A stretch of DNA of 64,000 nt from Emydura subglobosa (lineage: Eukaryota; Chordata; Testudines; Chelidae). The notes under the pieces are model-generated. The model ran no database searches. It was not told where the DNA came from and saw only the letters and a program-made list of their open reading frames with translations. A program made the position numbers and the translations under genes. Below, one piece after another: positions 1 to 11,099 of this stretch (within the stretch, counting starts at the first letter, position 1; the number at the start of each line of letters is the position of its first letter). The stretch covers positions 1,533,089 to 1,597,088 of the forward strand of contig ML680038.1 of the NCBI GenBank assembly GCA_007922225.1, written 5' to 3'.

Positions 1-300
1 GTCCTGCCGGGCGGGGCTGCCCGGCCCCGTGTTGGTGCAATCGGGGTGCCCGGGGCTCGCTCCCCTCCTGCGGGCCCCGGGGTTCGCGGCGCTGGGCTGC
101 ACACGGAGTCCGCGCTCCTGCACAGACAGACGGACGGACGGACGGACGGACAGAGACGGAGGCAGGCTGCATGTGGGAAAGGCGGGGTGAAGATAGCGGG
201 CCGGGGGTGTTCTCCCCTCCCCCTTCTCCCGAGCACTGGGGTACCCCCCCCCCCGGGTGGCAGATGTTTGGGGTTAGACCCGACCCTGTGCCGGCCTGCA
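1..300. promoter_or_regulatory. CpG-rich segment, possible edge of promoter or first-exon island
   Basis: The first 300 bases are strongly GC-rich with frequent CpG, unlike the next few kilobases, and include a short GACG/GACA tetranucleotide run. DPYSL5 genes have a non-coding first exon far upstream of the ATG exon, so this could be the 3' side of that island. I could not place a transcription start or a donor site, so the role is inference. Confidence 0.3.
123..155. repeat. (ACGG)n tetranucleotide run
   Basis: About five consecutive GACG units flanked by GACA units. A short microsatellite inside the CpG-rich start of the window. Confidence 0.8.
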
Positions 301-754
301 GCGATGACAGTCTCTGGCCATGGCTGGTAAAGCTGGTGCCGTGGAGTGAGTTCAGGGCTGTGCTAAGGGAAGGGCGCAGGATTCACTGCCAGGAGGCGGC
401 TGAGGGAAGAACGGTGCCGACCAGGCTGCGGTCCTACGCCCCAGTCACTGACACGGCCAAGAAGGAAGAAATTCAAGGGAAAGGGATGCTGAAGAGAGGG
501 AAGCGAAACTATTTCAGGACCCCCCCTTCCTCCTCACGCTAGCACCCGGGGGAGGTTTGGTGCTCGTCTGCGTACGTGGTTTGCTGCGCCCATGCCAAGC
601 GATGGTACGCGCTGGTGACCGAGGTGGGCAGCGATGGCCTGCAAATGGGAAAGGGGCACATGGCGAAGGAGGGTTACAGTGGAGAGATGACGGGGGCTCA
701 CTGTTTCCTGCGCACCTCGTGAACTCCTTTCTGGGTTTTTAAACACGAAAGACT
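301..754. other. non-coding, nothing recognised
   Basis: Moderately GC-rich unique-looking sequence between the CpG-rich start and the first CR1 copy. A 123-codon open frame crosses it but shows no family resemblance and no coding-like features. Confidence 0.5.
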
Positions 755-1850
755 AGCTTTTGGGGACAACGTCCAGGAGGACAGGCTTAGAATTGAAAAT
801 GACCCTGGCAGACCGGAGCATTGGTCTGATTTCAGCCAGATGAAATGCAGTAAAGACAAGGGCAAAGTGCTGTGTATGGGAAAGAAAAATCAAACGCGCA
901 GCTACAAACTGGGGAACAACGGGCTAGGGGTAGAACTGCTGAGAAGGCGCTGGGGGTGATAGTGGATCGCAGATTGAATATGAGTGGTCAGTGGGATGCA
1001 GTTGTGAGAAAGGCCAGTATCCTGCTGGGGTGTATGAATAGTGCTGTCACTTGTAAGAAAGACCCGGGTGGTAATTATCCCCCTCTTTTGGGCACTGGTA
1101 AGACCTCATCTGGAGTACAGAGCCCAGGTTTGGGAGCCATGCTTTAAGAAAGGCGTGGAGAAATTGGGGAGAGTCCAGAGGAGAGCCATACAAATAACTA
1201 GGTCCGATTTTTCTAAACTTTCTATGAGGAAAGGTTAAAAAAAGGGGGCATGTTTAATCTTGAGAAAAGAAGAGTGAGGAGGGTCCTGATAAATCTTGAA
1301 ATATAAGCTAAGGGCTGTGATCAATTGTTCTGTGCCCACTCCAGCTGGGACAAGAAGTAATGGGCTTGGTCTGGAGCAAGGGAGATTTAGGCCGGCTACA
1401 CTTCCAAGCTTACAGTGGCACTGCTGTAAGAGCTCTCCTGTCGACATAATAAAAGCGGCTCAGTGAGCGGTGGTAGCTGTGTTGGCAGGAGAGCGTCTCC
1501 CACCGACACAGAGTTGTGCACACGAGCGCTTATGCTGGCAAAACTCTTACGTCGCTCACGGGGGCGTTTTTTCACACCTCTGAGCGACACAGTGTTTGCC
1601 GACATAAGTGCAGACCGAGGTTAACTATCGGGGTAACTTTCTGTCAGGGTAGTGAAGCTCTAGAATGGTCTTCCAAGGGAGGCTGTGGAATCCCGTCATG
1701 GCGGGTTTTTAAGAACAGCTCAGACAAACACCTGTCCGGGGTGGTCCGGCTTTATTTGGTGCCGCCTCAGCCAGAGGAGCTGGACGAGGTGAGCAGAGGA
1801 CTAGCGGTCCCTTCCAGCCCTGCATTGCTGTAAATCTAGGAGTGATGCCC
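755..1850 (+). mobile_element. CR1 LINE fragment, interrupted by a MITE
   Basis: This is a decayed CR1 3' part. It runs from the end of the reverse transcriptase (a MKCSKDKGKVLCMGKKN-like stretch near 840-890), through the PHLEYRAQVWEPCFKKGVEK-type segment near 1100-1170, to the 3' UTR wording near 1620-1850 (a GGTCCCTTCCAGCCCTGC-like end). The reading frame is broken several times. At about 1391 the CR1 text stops inside GGAGATTTAGG and resumes at about 1617 with TTAACTATCGGGG, so the intervening 225 bp is a later insertion. Confidence 0.8.
1392..1616. mobile_element. hAT-like MITE nested in CR1
   Basis: A 225-bp non-coding insert. Its ends CCGGCTACACT and AGTGCAGACCG form an imperfect terminal inverted repeat (8 of 11 positions). 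Inside are two further inverted repeats: one around 1471-1502 (TGTTGGCAGGAGAGC facing GTCTCCCACCGACACA) and one pairing GTCGCTCA at 1551-1558 with TGAGCGAC at 1581-1588. Hairpin-rich structure, small size and no ORF fit a non-autonomous DNA transposon of the kind common in turtle genomes. Assignment to hAT rests on general appearance. Confidence 0.7.
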
Positions 1851-4800
1851 TGCCTGGGGTGTGGGACCTAAAACTAGGCCGCCGCCTCTCCCGGGTCGCT
1901 GCTTGTGGCAGAGCGTGGGATCTCATTATTTCTGCTGTTTGAAAGAAGCAGAGGACATGGCGTGGTGGTGAGGTGTAAAAATCAGCCATTGGGCTTGCTA
2001 ATTACATTCTTCCCATAAAACTGTCCTGAGGGCGTTTTAGCTTGTTGGATTTAGTGCATCTGTGGTGGGAGCCAGACTGACGAGATGAAATGTAACAGCT
2101 CCTCCCTCACGTCAATAATCCTGGTGTGCAGTACTTGGACTGATCTGTAATGGGTCTGCTGGTCGATAATGGCCCTTCTCTCCGAAGGGCACGAGTGAGG
2201 TTTTGCTCCCGGGAGCTTGCAGCGCCTCTGAGTGCGTTAGGGTCGCGTGGCCTGCTCTTTGTCACCGGTAGCATTGCTTAGGAAAGGTTTTGTGCTGTGA
2301 GGACAGGTATCGTCAAGCTAACTGATCTTAAAATGGGCATGGCACTAGCCCCAAGCCAGGCGCGTCCAAGTGATAAACACCAGACCGGAGCTGCCTGGGA
2401 GATGTGAGAACCCTTCCAGATTCCCACTGAAGTGGCAGTATTTAACATCTCCTGGGTCAGGCCCTGGATGGAGGGTTTCAGAGAAGGACCAGTTTTTAAA
2501 TGTTCCCTCTGCAGAAAATGACCTTTTTCTAAACAGCAGTGATGGAAAATGAATGTGCTCTTTGCGGGTCTGTTGTGACAAACCTGGAGACCGAGGAGTG
2601 TGGAACAGTGGGATTTCAATCCAGCTCTCAGTGCTGCCTGAACTGCAGTGATGTCAGTGTCTGGATAACAAAGGAGGACCTCTGATCCTGGGAGAAAACA
2701 ATGGGTGGTGTTGTGTGACAGACAGTTTGCAATGGCAGAGTTCTTCGCTCCCAGCCGGGGAGAATTGAAAAGGCTGCTCCAGAAAGGGTTAGGAGGGTGG
2801 AGGGGTCTGTGCACGGATCCCCTGAAGACTAAATCCTCGGGATGGAGACTCTGCAGCGGCCGGTCTGCAGGGTGTGCCGAGCCTCTTGTGTATGGAGGAT
2901 GGCTTTAGGATGGCTGCCTGGGAAATGCTGCGTCTCATCATCTTAAGGGCTTGGCGAGCGTGAGGTGCCAGAGCATCCCTCCTCCCTGCCTTACACAGCA
3001 AGTGGCACAGACCTGCAGCCAGAGGAACGTAAAATGGGGGCAGGCTCTGGCTGTTGCAGTCGATGAGCCGCTGACGTCCTGTGCTTGGGGTGCGGGGTGT
3101 GTCTATTGCACTGGCAGGACTTCATCCGCTTGTTGTTCCCTCCCGCCCCCCGCTGACCGACTGGCCTCTCTTTAAGTGCCTACGTTCTCCGGGGCAGGTG
3201 CTCTCCTGCCGGCTGTGTGTATCAGGCTTCACACACTGCAGCTTTCCCTCCCCCCAAGCACCCAGGCCGATGGGGGCCCAGGATTTCGTAGGGTGGCATG
3301 CACCAAGTGCTGGTTCTGGTCTGTGGCCGTCGGGCTCCCGCCATTCAGCATTGCTGGTCTGGCCAAGAGGTGGGATTGTGTCCCTGCCTGTTGCGGTGGC
3401 TGGTGCAGCAGCAGCCTGTCTGCTCCAGGAGAAATCTTGGTACTCGGCTCCGCCCTGGGTGCGCTGCCCAGGGAGAGGATGGCAGCTGCCCGTTCGCCTG
3501 GCAGGGAGGTGTGGTGCCGGTGGAGGACCTCGGGGGTGGCAGGGAAACGCCGTTTGGCCAACAGAGCGGCCCAGCCGATTTTTCACTCTCGTTCCAGCAC
3601 AATGCAGCTCTGTCTGAAAGAGACGCTGCAACACAACCTGTCCCCAGCGCATGGAGCGCTCCCGAGTACAATGAGCAGCTAGAGAGCAACATGTGGGTGG
3701 GCGGGCGGGGGAGAGGCACACAGGGACCGGCAGGGAAGCACAGATGCATTCTTAGCGGGGAGCTGCCGTGAGCTGGGAATCAGCGAGGCTGTTTGAGGGC
3801 CGGAGCTGCAGAGGAGACCGGCTTACAGTGGATGAGCGGAGGAGGGGGAAAGGAGGCGGAGGAGGTCTCTGGTGCGTTGGAGGGTTTTACAAATGAGGGT
3901 ACCTGACCCCTCCGTTCCCTTCCCCTCACCCTGTGCGTGCCATCGCCAGCCCCTCCGTGCACACAGCTCCCTGGCCTGCTTCCTCCCATATCCATTTCCA
4001 GGCCTTTTGCCATGCTGCCCCCTTTGTCTGGAGCCGTCTCTGGTCCCCATGACCCCTCTTTGTACGAGCCTGGTCTCTGCTGGCTGTGCTCACAATAGCG
4101 CCAGACCCTCAGCTGAGCACACCCCTCCCGTAACAGCTCTGCTGCTGAATCTACGCGTCCAGCTGTGGATCCCGCTCCCTTCCCCCCCCCGGGAAATGGT
4201 CCCCGTCCCCTGGCGGGAACGTGCCGTGAGCACCCGCTGTGGAGCTGGTTCCTGAGCGGAACGGGGAGCCCACGGACCTGCGTGAGGGGCGGAGGCAGCC
4301 ACGCTGTTTGGGATGCATGAAAAGATGGCCACCGCTGTCTGCTCCTGCTGGAGACTGGCGAGCTGGGATCTGGGGAGCCTATCAAAGAGAGAGTCAAAGC
4401 AGGAGGCTGCCGCGCGGGTGGCGATGCAGAGGAGCTGATAGGCCTCCACCAGGGGAAGTGGGAGGAGGAGAGCGCTGGGCTGAGGATGGCACCGAGTTCA
4501 GGTCCGGCGGTCGCTGCAGGCAAGCCCAGGTCTGAGCTGCAAATGGCAGTCGCGGTGAAGGCAAGCGATCCTGTCCGAGCGGTTTAGCTGTCGGACGTGC
4601 AGGTGAAACCACAAGGAGTTCTGCAGGGCAGGAGCCGCGTCTGTCTGTGACTCTCCCGGCTCAGTACCGGTTCTGTCGGAACAGGGAGCTTAGCCAAGCG
4701 TGGAAAGATAGGAACAACTGGGTGTTGTGCATGTGACAGTGGGGGGAGAACAGAGCAGAGGGGCAGGAACTGGACTTGGTGCAGAGGAGACCTAACCATC

Positions 4801-6436
4801 CTGGGGGGGGTAGGAGGGAAGCGTGATGAGAGGGGGGCTGGTGTCGGAGCCCTTCTGGGATGATGGAATTGTCTGTGGGCTCAGGGGCTGCTCTGGGGAG
4901 AGGTTACCTAGAGGGAGTGGGGCTGGGACTCTGCCACTTCTTGGATATTTACGTGGGTCAGGAATGTCTCGCTTAATTGGGGATTTTCTCCTGTGCCCCT
5001 GGCCGGTGTCGGAGTGCCTGTTAACACCCCGGTAAGGCTCTGAGACAGGACCCCTGTCCTACCACCTCCTGGGATGAGGGCAGCCAGAAGCTGTGGTAAT
5101 ACTTAACTAACGCTTCTCGTGCAACGTCTCTCTAGCCATGTACATGTGGACCCAGCATGGCACCACGGCAAGCTGCCTGAGCGCCAGCGTCTGGAGAGAC
5201 CAGGCTGTGCTGGGGCATACCGTCCTTGGCTTCTCCTCCTGTGCTTGTCCCTGGCTTCTGGAGAGGGCGTTTGGTGCCTGGCTTCCCTGGGAACATTGGG
5301 ATCGGAGCTGAGTGACTGCTGCAGGCGAGGATGGCCCCCTTGGAGGGCAGTGGCGTGGGTAATGGGGCATAGTGAGTTACCTGGGTCGTGGTTACGACCA
5401 GGAGCCTGGCCTGGGCTATACTGAGACCAGGGTCTGGTTTACCATATGGACCTGGGCAGGACGTTGTCCCTCCGATGGCAGACTCTGCCTGGCTGTGGGA
5501 GCCAGTAACTCTTACAGAGAACGTCTCCTCCAGACCAGTGCGCTGCTGGGCCGGGAAACCTTCCTGCAGGGCCCCCGGCTGCCACGCCCAGCGCTCGGCC
5601 AGCACACAAACTGCCAAGCTGTGCCCAGGGCCGGCTGTTCTGGCTCCAGTTGTCTCCGGCATCTAGATAAGAAGCCGAAATGCCAATAGCCCTGTCTACT
5701 GACGAGGCTTTTGGTGGTGCTCAGTCTCTGGGGGGGAAGCTCCATCAGTATCAGCCACCGCTGACACATGGACGGGGTCTGAGGCTGTGTGGATGAGTGT
5801 GTTTGCCTGGTAGGACCTGGTATTTCCCAGTAGTTTTCTTTCCAGACCAGTGAATGTGGCTGTGGCGATGTGATGCCTACTGGATGTGCCCTGCCACGCC
5901 TCGGTCCATTGACTTCAGCTGAATGTTACCAGCTGATGGCGGTAGAGCAAGGACAGGGGAGAACCCAGCAGGGAAAGGGTTAAAGCAGTGCTGGCAAGTC
6001 TTGGTGTTTAGTGCTGGGGGGTTCACTAAAACACTGGCTTCCAGGCAGTGGCCGTGTTACCTCCTGATTCTCTGTCCCCACCTGTTGAAGTGGCTGGTGT
6101 TGGCTGCTGGCGGAAATGGGAGGCCGGAATAGATGAGCCATGGATCTGAGCTGGGATGCGGGTTCCACGCTGCTAGGCGAGTTGCAGGCTCTGGGTTCAG
6201 CCGGGGTTGGGGCAGGCCCACAACCTGTAGAAATCAGATGGCGGGGTCAGACTGAGTCGATTGCTGACTACCTGAGCAGCTGCTGTCCGGGGGGCGGGAT
6301 TCTGGTGCCGGGGGGCGGGATTCTGCTGGGTTAGCCGCCAGGGTTCCAGGTTGCAGATGCCACTTAGAGCCCACATCTCGTGTGGGGCTCCTGGCCTGGG
6401 GTGTGTAGTTCCCAGCGCTGAGAGAGGAGACCAGGC
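1851..6436. other. intronic or upstream sequence, no gene seen
   Basis: Unique-looking, moderately GC-rich sequence. Open frames of 60-250 codons on both strands overlap one another, have no recognisable domains and lack plausible splice-bounded exon structure. A 20-bp direct duplication (GGGGGGCGGGATTCTG core) occurs at about 6290-6325, just before the next CR1. Confidence 0.5.
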
Positions 6437-7356
6437 ACGGGGTGGATGGGGTAGATTGCACCCCCAGCATGTTTGCAGATGACATTAAGCTGTGGGGAGT
6501 GGTAGATACCCTGGAAGGCAGGGATAGGATACAGAGTGACCTAGACACATTGGAGGGTTGGGCCAAAAGAAATCTGATGAGGTTCAACAAGGACAAGTGC
6601 AGAGTCCTGCACTTAGGAAGGAAGAATCCCATGCACAGCTATAGACTGGGGACCGACGAGCTAGGCAGCAGCTCTGCAGAAAAGGACCTGGGGGTTACAG
6701 TGGATAAAAAGCTGGATATGAGTCAGCAGTGTGCCCTGGTTGTCAAGAAGGCTAATGGCATATTGGGCTGCATTAGGAGGGGCATTGCCAGCAGGTCGTG
6801 GGAAGTGATTATTCCCCTCTATTCGGCATTGGTGAGGCCGCATCTGGAGTATTGTGTCCAGTTTTGGGCCCCCCACTACAAAAAGGATGTGGACAAGTTG
6901 GAGAGAGTCCAGCGGAGGGCAACCAAAATGATGAGGGGTCTGGAGCACAGGACTTATGAGGAGAGGCTGAGGGAACTAGGCTTGTTTAGTCTGCAGAAGA
7001 GAAGAATGAGGGGGGTTCATAGCAGCCTTCAACTACCTGAAAGGGGGTTCCAGGGAGGATGGGGCTAGGCTGTTCTCGGTGGTGGCAGATGACAGAACAA
7101 GGAGCAGCGGTCTCAAGTTGCAATGGGGGAGGTCTAGGTTGGACATTAGGAAAAATCTTTTCCCCAGGAGGGTGGTGAAGCACTGGAATAGGTTACCGAG
7201 GGAGGTGGTGGAGTCTTCATCCTTAGAGGTGTTTAAGCTGCGGCTTGACAAAGCCTTGGCTGGGATGATTTAGCTGAGGTTGGTCCTGCTCTGAGCAGGG
7301 GTTGGACTAGATACCTCCTGAGGTCCCTGCCAATCCTACTGTTCTATGATTCCATG
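6437..7356 (+). mobile_element. CR1 LINE, 5'-truncated, relatively young 3' end
   Basis: It begins inside the RT domain at [10 protein letters not shown] (the catalytic ADD motif) and stays open for 208 codons to about 7068. It carries [37 protein letters not shown] and [13 protein letters not shown], then a frameshift and the 3' part ([20 protein letters not shown]). It ends with the CR1 tail TTCTATGATTCCATGA. It is better preserved than the other sense-strand copies. Only the C-terminal half of ORF2 is present, the usual CR1 truncation. Confidence 0.93.
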
Positions 7357-9500
7357 ACGCGGTGGGTGAATGATGGTCACTGCTCAGTCCCTCGCGGGGG
7401 ATGTGGCACCGAGTCTGATCAAGACCCCTGCGTTGGGCTGCACTGCCTTTAAATCTGTAAATCTGCGAGTCCTTCTGGTGTGCTCCTGGCATTCTAGGAC
7501 CCAGATTTCAGCGAGGGCAAGAGAGACTCCTGGCCCGTGGAGGTGGAGCTGGCACAGTGCCCCGTTGCTTAATCGAACTTACTTTGTGCCTGCCCCTGCC
7601 CCACCACCTCTCGAGGCAGGGGTCCCTCTGCCGAGCGCTGACCACTTCGTTGCCAAAATGATGCTGGCAAAATGAAGGGAGCTCAGAGAAGAGCAGCACA
7701 ACTGGGAAGGGGGGAGAGGATCTGCAGAGGTGTGAGAAGTGGAGGTGGGGGCTAAGGCCGCTGTGTGTATTGAAGAGCTCCTGCAGGAGGACCCTTGACC
7801 AGGGAGTCTGACTAGCAGTAACAGGCAGAGGTGAGGAGCGGTGACTGTCGCCCGGTGGTGGCAGGAGAACTCCTCCACAGCGCCATGCTTTGGGCTGAGG
7901 GATCCTCCCGACAGACCCTGAGCTGCTGCCTGAGCCGCAGTCTCCGTGCTGCTATTTTTAGGGCGCTTGCTTGAGTGCTGCTGGGGCAAGTCGGCCTGCC
8001 CAGGCCGGGCCGCTCGCTCCCCGCTGCAGTGTGGATGTAGGAGGCCCTGTCCCTGGGGAAGGCTGGCCAGAAAACATCCCCTCCGGGGCCGCCCTGCACT
8101 GGCTGTGAGCAAAGGGCTCGGAGGAGCTGACGCAGCGGGGCCGGTGAATAGTATTTTGGGCCGGTGCGCTAATGCTCTTATCGCCATGGTGATACGGGGC
8201 TGGGCCTGGCCTGGCTGAGTGTGAAAAGCCTGCTCCTGTCTCTAAGCGGAGAGGGGAATATCTGCTGGTTTCCTCGGGGCGTAGCTCTGGTGCGCCGGAG
8301 AGGGTCAGCCCATCACTCAGAATTCACGCAGGCTTCCCTCGCGACCTCTCTCGTTTTCTCACCTGCTTTCGTTGCAGCGGGGCCTGCTGGGGCGTGGTGG
8401 GGGCCCCGGGACGAGCCTGGTGCAGACATTGTCTGCGTTCTCTTGTTCCCCTTCGTGCCCGCAGCTCAGCGCCTGGGAGTCTTTGCCGGTCAGTTTGGGC
8501 TCTTTTCCTATGGAAGGAGCAGGACCCTGCCCTAGGCTGTGTGCAGCAAGGGGGTGACAGACGGACGCTGGGGCCATTTAGCTAGCGGGGGGCAGCGTGC
8601 GTGGAGCACCCATTGGGATGGGAGGAGAGTCCAGCTGCCGTTGCATTGTGAGACGGGGGTGGGGTTAGAAAGCCCTTTTATTCAGACACCATGGCATGAG
8701 CTGCTCAGGAGCTGCAAAGAGAATTGCAGCAGCAGTTTGGAAAGGGGGCGGCAGGCCGCCGTCCTTCTGTAGATTGTCCTGGACTTCCTGTTCATGAGCC
8801 AGGCTGCCTAGCCAGGCTGCCTACCCTGGCGTTTTATTGTGCTCCCGTGGCGTGGCAGCTCCCAGGGAGACCGCGCATCAGCTCGCTCAGTGACAAAGAC
8901 GCATCTAATTTCAATTCTCCCTTCCTCCCGCTCCCCTTTCATCTGTGGAGTGCTGGCTCCAGGGTGTGCTCTGGGCCCGTGTGGAACGGCAGCGCGCTGC
9001 AAAATGAATTGCTCCGGGAATGATGCAAACCGGACCCGTGTGGGGTGGTGGTGTCACGGGAGCCCAGACGGGAGTACTTGGCTGGCTGGTACCCGATGTC
9101 CCCCTGCTCTGGGCTGCGGGAGCAGTGAGAGACCACTCCCAGATGCGGGGCCTTTGCCGCTCTAGTCGGACCAGCCCATTAGCCACGCTCCCTGGCTAGG
9201 AAGGGAAAGCATCCGAGTCTTCTCCAGGCAGGCCTGTGAATGAAGGTGCGTTGCCGGCCACGTGAGAGGAATGCTTGCAGGTGGTGTAAAGGGAGGTGGG
9301 GAAAGGAGCCTGAGCATCCCTGGGGCTGCGTATAATTGCAGCCTTGCCAGTCGGGCTGACTTCCCCCCCTTGTCGTCTTCAGAACAGTCTGTTCCACTTG
9401 AAATGACCTGTCCGCGTTTATACTGAGGTGGCCCCTGGAGACTAACCCACTCCAGGCCCCCTTGTAGCCGGCACTGGGTGTGGATAGCGATGACAGCCCC
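7357..9500. other. intronic or upstream sequence, nothing recognised
   Basis: GC-rich, no repeat family or exon recognised. A small tandem pair (GCCAGGCTGCCTA) lies at about 8797-8824. Confidence 0.45.
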
Positions 9501-9511
9501 TGCTGCGAGGG

Positions 9512-9625
9512 GAATTCTTGGTATTGCAGGAGCCCCAGGCGTGGACCAGGCCTCCAGTGCGCCAGGCGCTGTGCAAACACACAGCAAAAAGGAGCCCCTG
9601 CCTCAAGAAGCTGACAATGGAAGTG
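9512..9625 (-). repeat. ancient amniote interspersed repeat fragment
   Basis: The wording around GTGCGCCAGGCGCTGTGCAA, then CACACAGCAAAAAGGAGCCC and GAAGCTGACAATGGAAGTG, resembles an old dispersed repeat common in sauropsid genomes. The same kind of sequence appears in the opposite orientation at about 16500-16600 (GATCGTGAGCTGCTTGG, then GTACAGCACCATGCACG). I cannot name the family with confidence. Confidence 0.4.
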
Positions 9626-11099
9626 CGAGACCATCCTGGTCAGCACGAGGGGCCGTGGTCCGCGCATCCCCCCCACCTTCCCGTTGTCAGACCACGATGC
9701 CTTCTGTTGGCGCACCCGTCCCTGGGCTGCCAGAGCCCTTGGAGCGCTTCCCTGCTCCGCAGCTGAAATGAGGCCATCCCGCGCCGCTCCTGCGGGAAGA
9801 GCTGCAGGAGGAGATGCTGGATTTGAACAGCCAGGAAACGGGAAGAAGGCTGGAGTCTGATGCCGTGACCAAGCGGGTGTGAGCGCGGCGTTCTGCGACT
9901 AGCGCTGTGTGACCGGCACCCAGGCTACCAAAGCAGAACAGTGGCGGGAATTGCTTTGCAGGAGCATGGAACGTTTGTGTCAGAAACCAGGCGCTGCGTT
10001 GTACCTAGTGCCGAGGGAGCCCGAGGGCTGGGGTGAAAACTCGGATGTCCGCTAATGGTGCAGCCCCTGCCCTTCGCCGCTCCAACTGCTGGGTGGGGGA
10101 AGGTCAGAACAACTTGCTCTGAATGTCCGAAAACTGTCCCTTTTCCTGAAAAACCACGTGCCAGGTTTTAAGCTTATAAAAAGAGGGGCGTAGGGGAGCG
10201 AACCCAGTCCGGAGCCGACGCATGCACAACTTCGAAGGGTGCATGTTTGCAGTGTGAGGATGGCCACTTCCGGGAATGCTGTGGCACTCTCTGGTCTGAG
10301 ATGTCATGAGCGCAGCGGTGGTGGGGGCCTGGAGCGTGAGGCTTTGGAGAATTTTGTTATGCCCGGTCTGGGTTGTCTGGAGAACCTGTTCCTGAAATGC
10401 TCCTTCACGTGGGATCCTAGAGTCTGTTCCTGATCGGTGTCTCCGAGCCCCATGTTTAACTGCACAACAAAACCTCTGAGAAGTCTGAGCTCAGCATTAC
10501 TGTCTGTCTGTCTGTTGTCTTGGGTCACCATCTATCTGCCGTTTTGGGTCAAGTCCCCCATTTTGTCCTCTGGCCTATCAGAGCAAAACTGGTCTGTCTC
10601 TTCTCTGATTGCAGTCACTACTTTCTCTCTTTTCCTAACTCATGGTGTTCGGTGTTGACCACTGAATGTGGTGCGGTGGCTTAGTGGCCTGGGATTTAGG
10701 TTTGAAATATCCTGACTCCTAGGACAGGTTCAGAGGCCGCAGCGGCAGTTCAATCCCCAGCCTTTGGCAGTGACAGACTGAGTTCCAGGAACTTTACTCG
10801 GGTCTGTACTGCGTAGGCATTCGAGAGTCATCGTCCTCGCCCAGTGCAATGTGCTGTGCCCAAGTCCAACTGGCTACCATCTCCCACTCCAGACATGGCT
10901 GCATTTCACAGACGGGACGGGGTGGAAGATGGCAGCCTTCACGTGGCCCACACTGTTAAGTGAGGAATCACGACTAATGCCATCAATCTGGCAACTGAAT
11001 CAATGATCGATCAACGATCTCCTGGTCATCAGAGCAACAACTGAAGCTACCACAACGACTCTCTTCAGGCCAAGTAACACGCCAGATAGGTTCTAACGT
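9626..11099. other. non-coding, possible SINE-like piece
   Basis: It includes a TATA-like CTTATAAAAAG at 10173-10183 with no supporting gene, and a pyrimidine-rich, less GC-rich stretch at 10440-10660. A segment at about 10665-10770 has a GGTGCGGTGGCTTAGTGG start and AGTTCAATCCCC later, which resemble Pol III box A and box B of a tRNA-derived SINE; spacing is loose and the call is weak. Confidence 0.35.

Noticed and set aside
171..542. 123-codon open frame near the window start
   Set aside because: No resemblance to any family I know, and not bounded by convincing splice sites.
1471..1502. Strong hairpin as a microRNA precursor
   Set aside because: It is part of the internal symmetry of a MITE, which explains the palindrome.
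10173..10183. TATA-like CTTATAAAAAG as a promoter
   Set aside because: No gene, initiator or CpG context follows it, so a chance match in non-coding DNA is the simpler reading.
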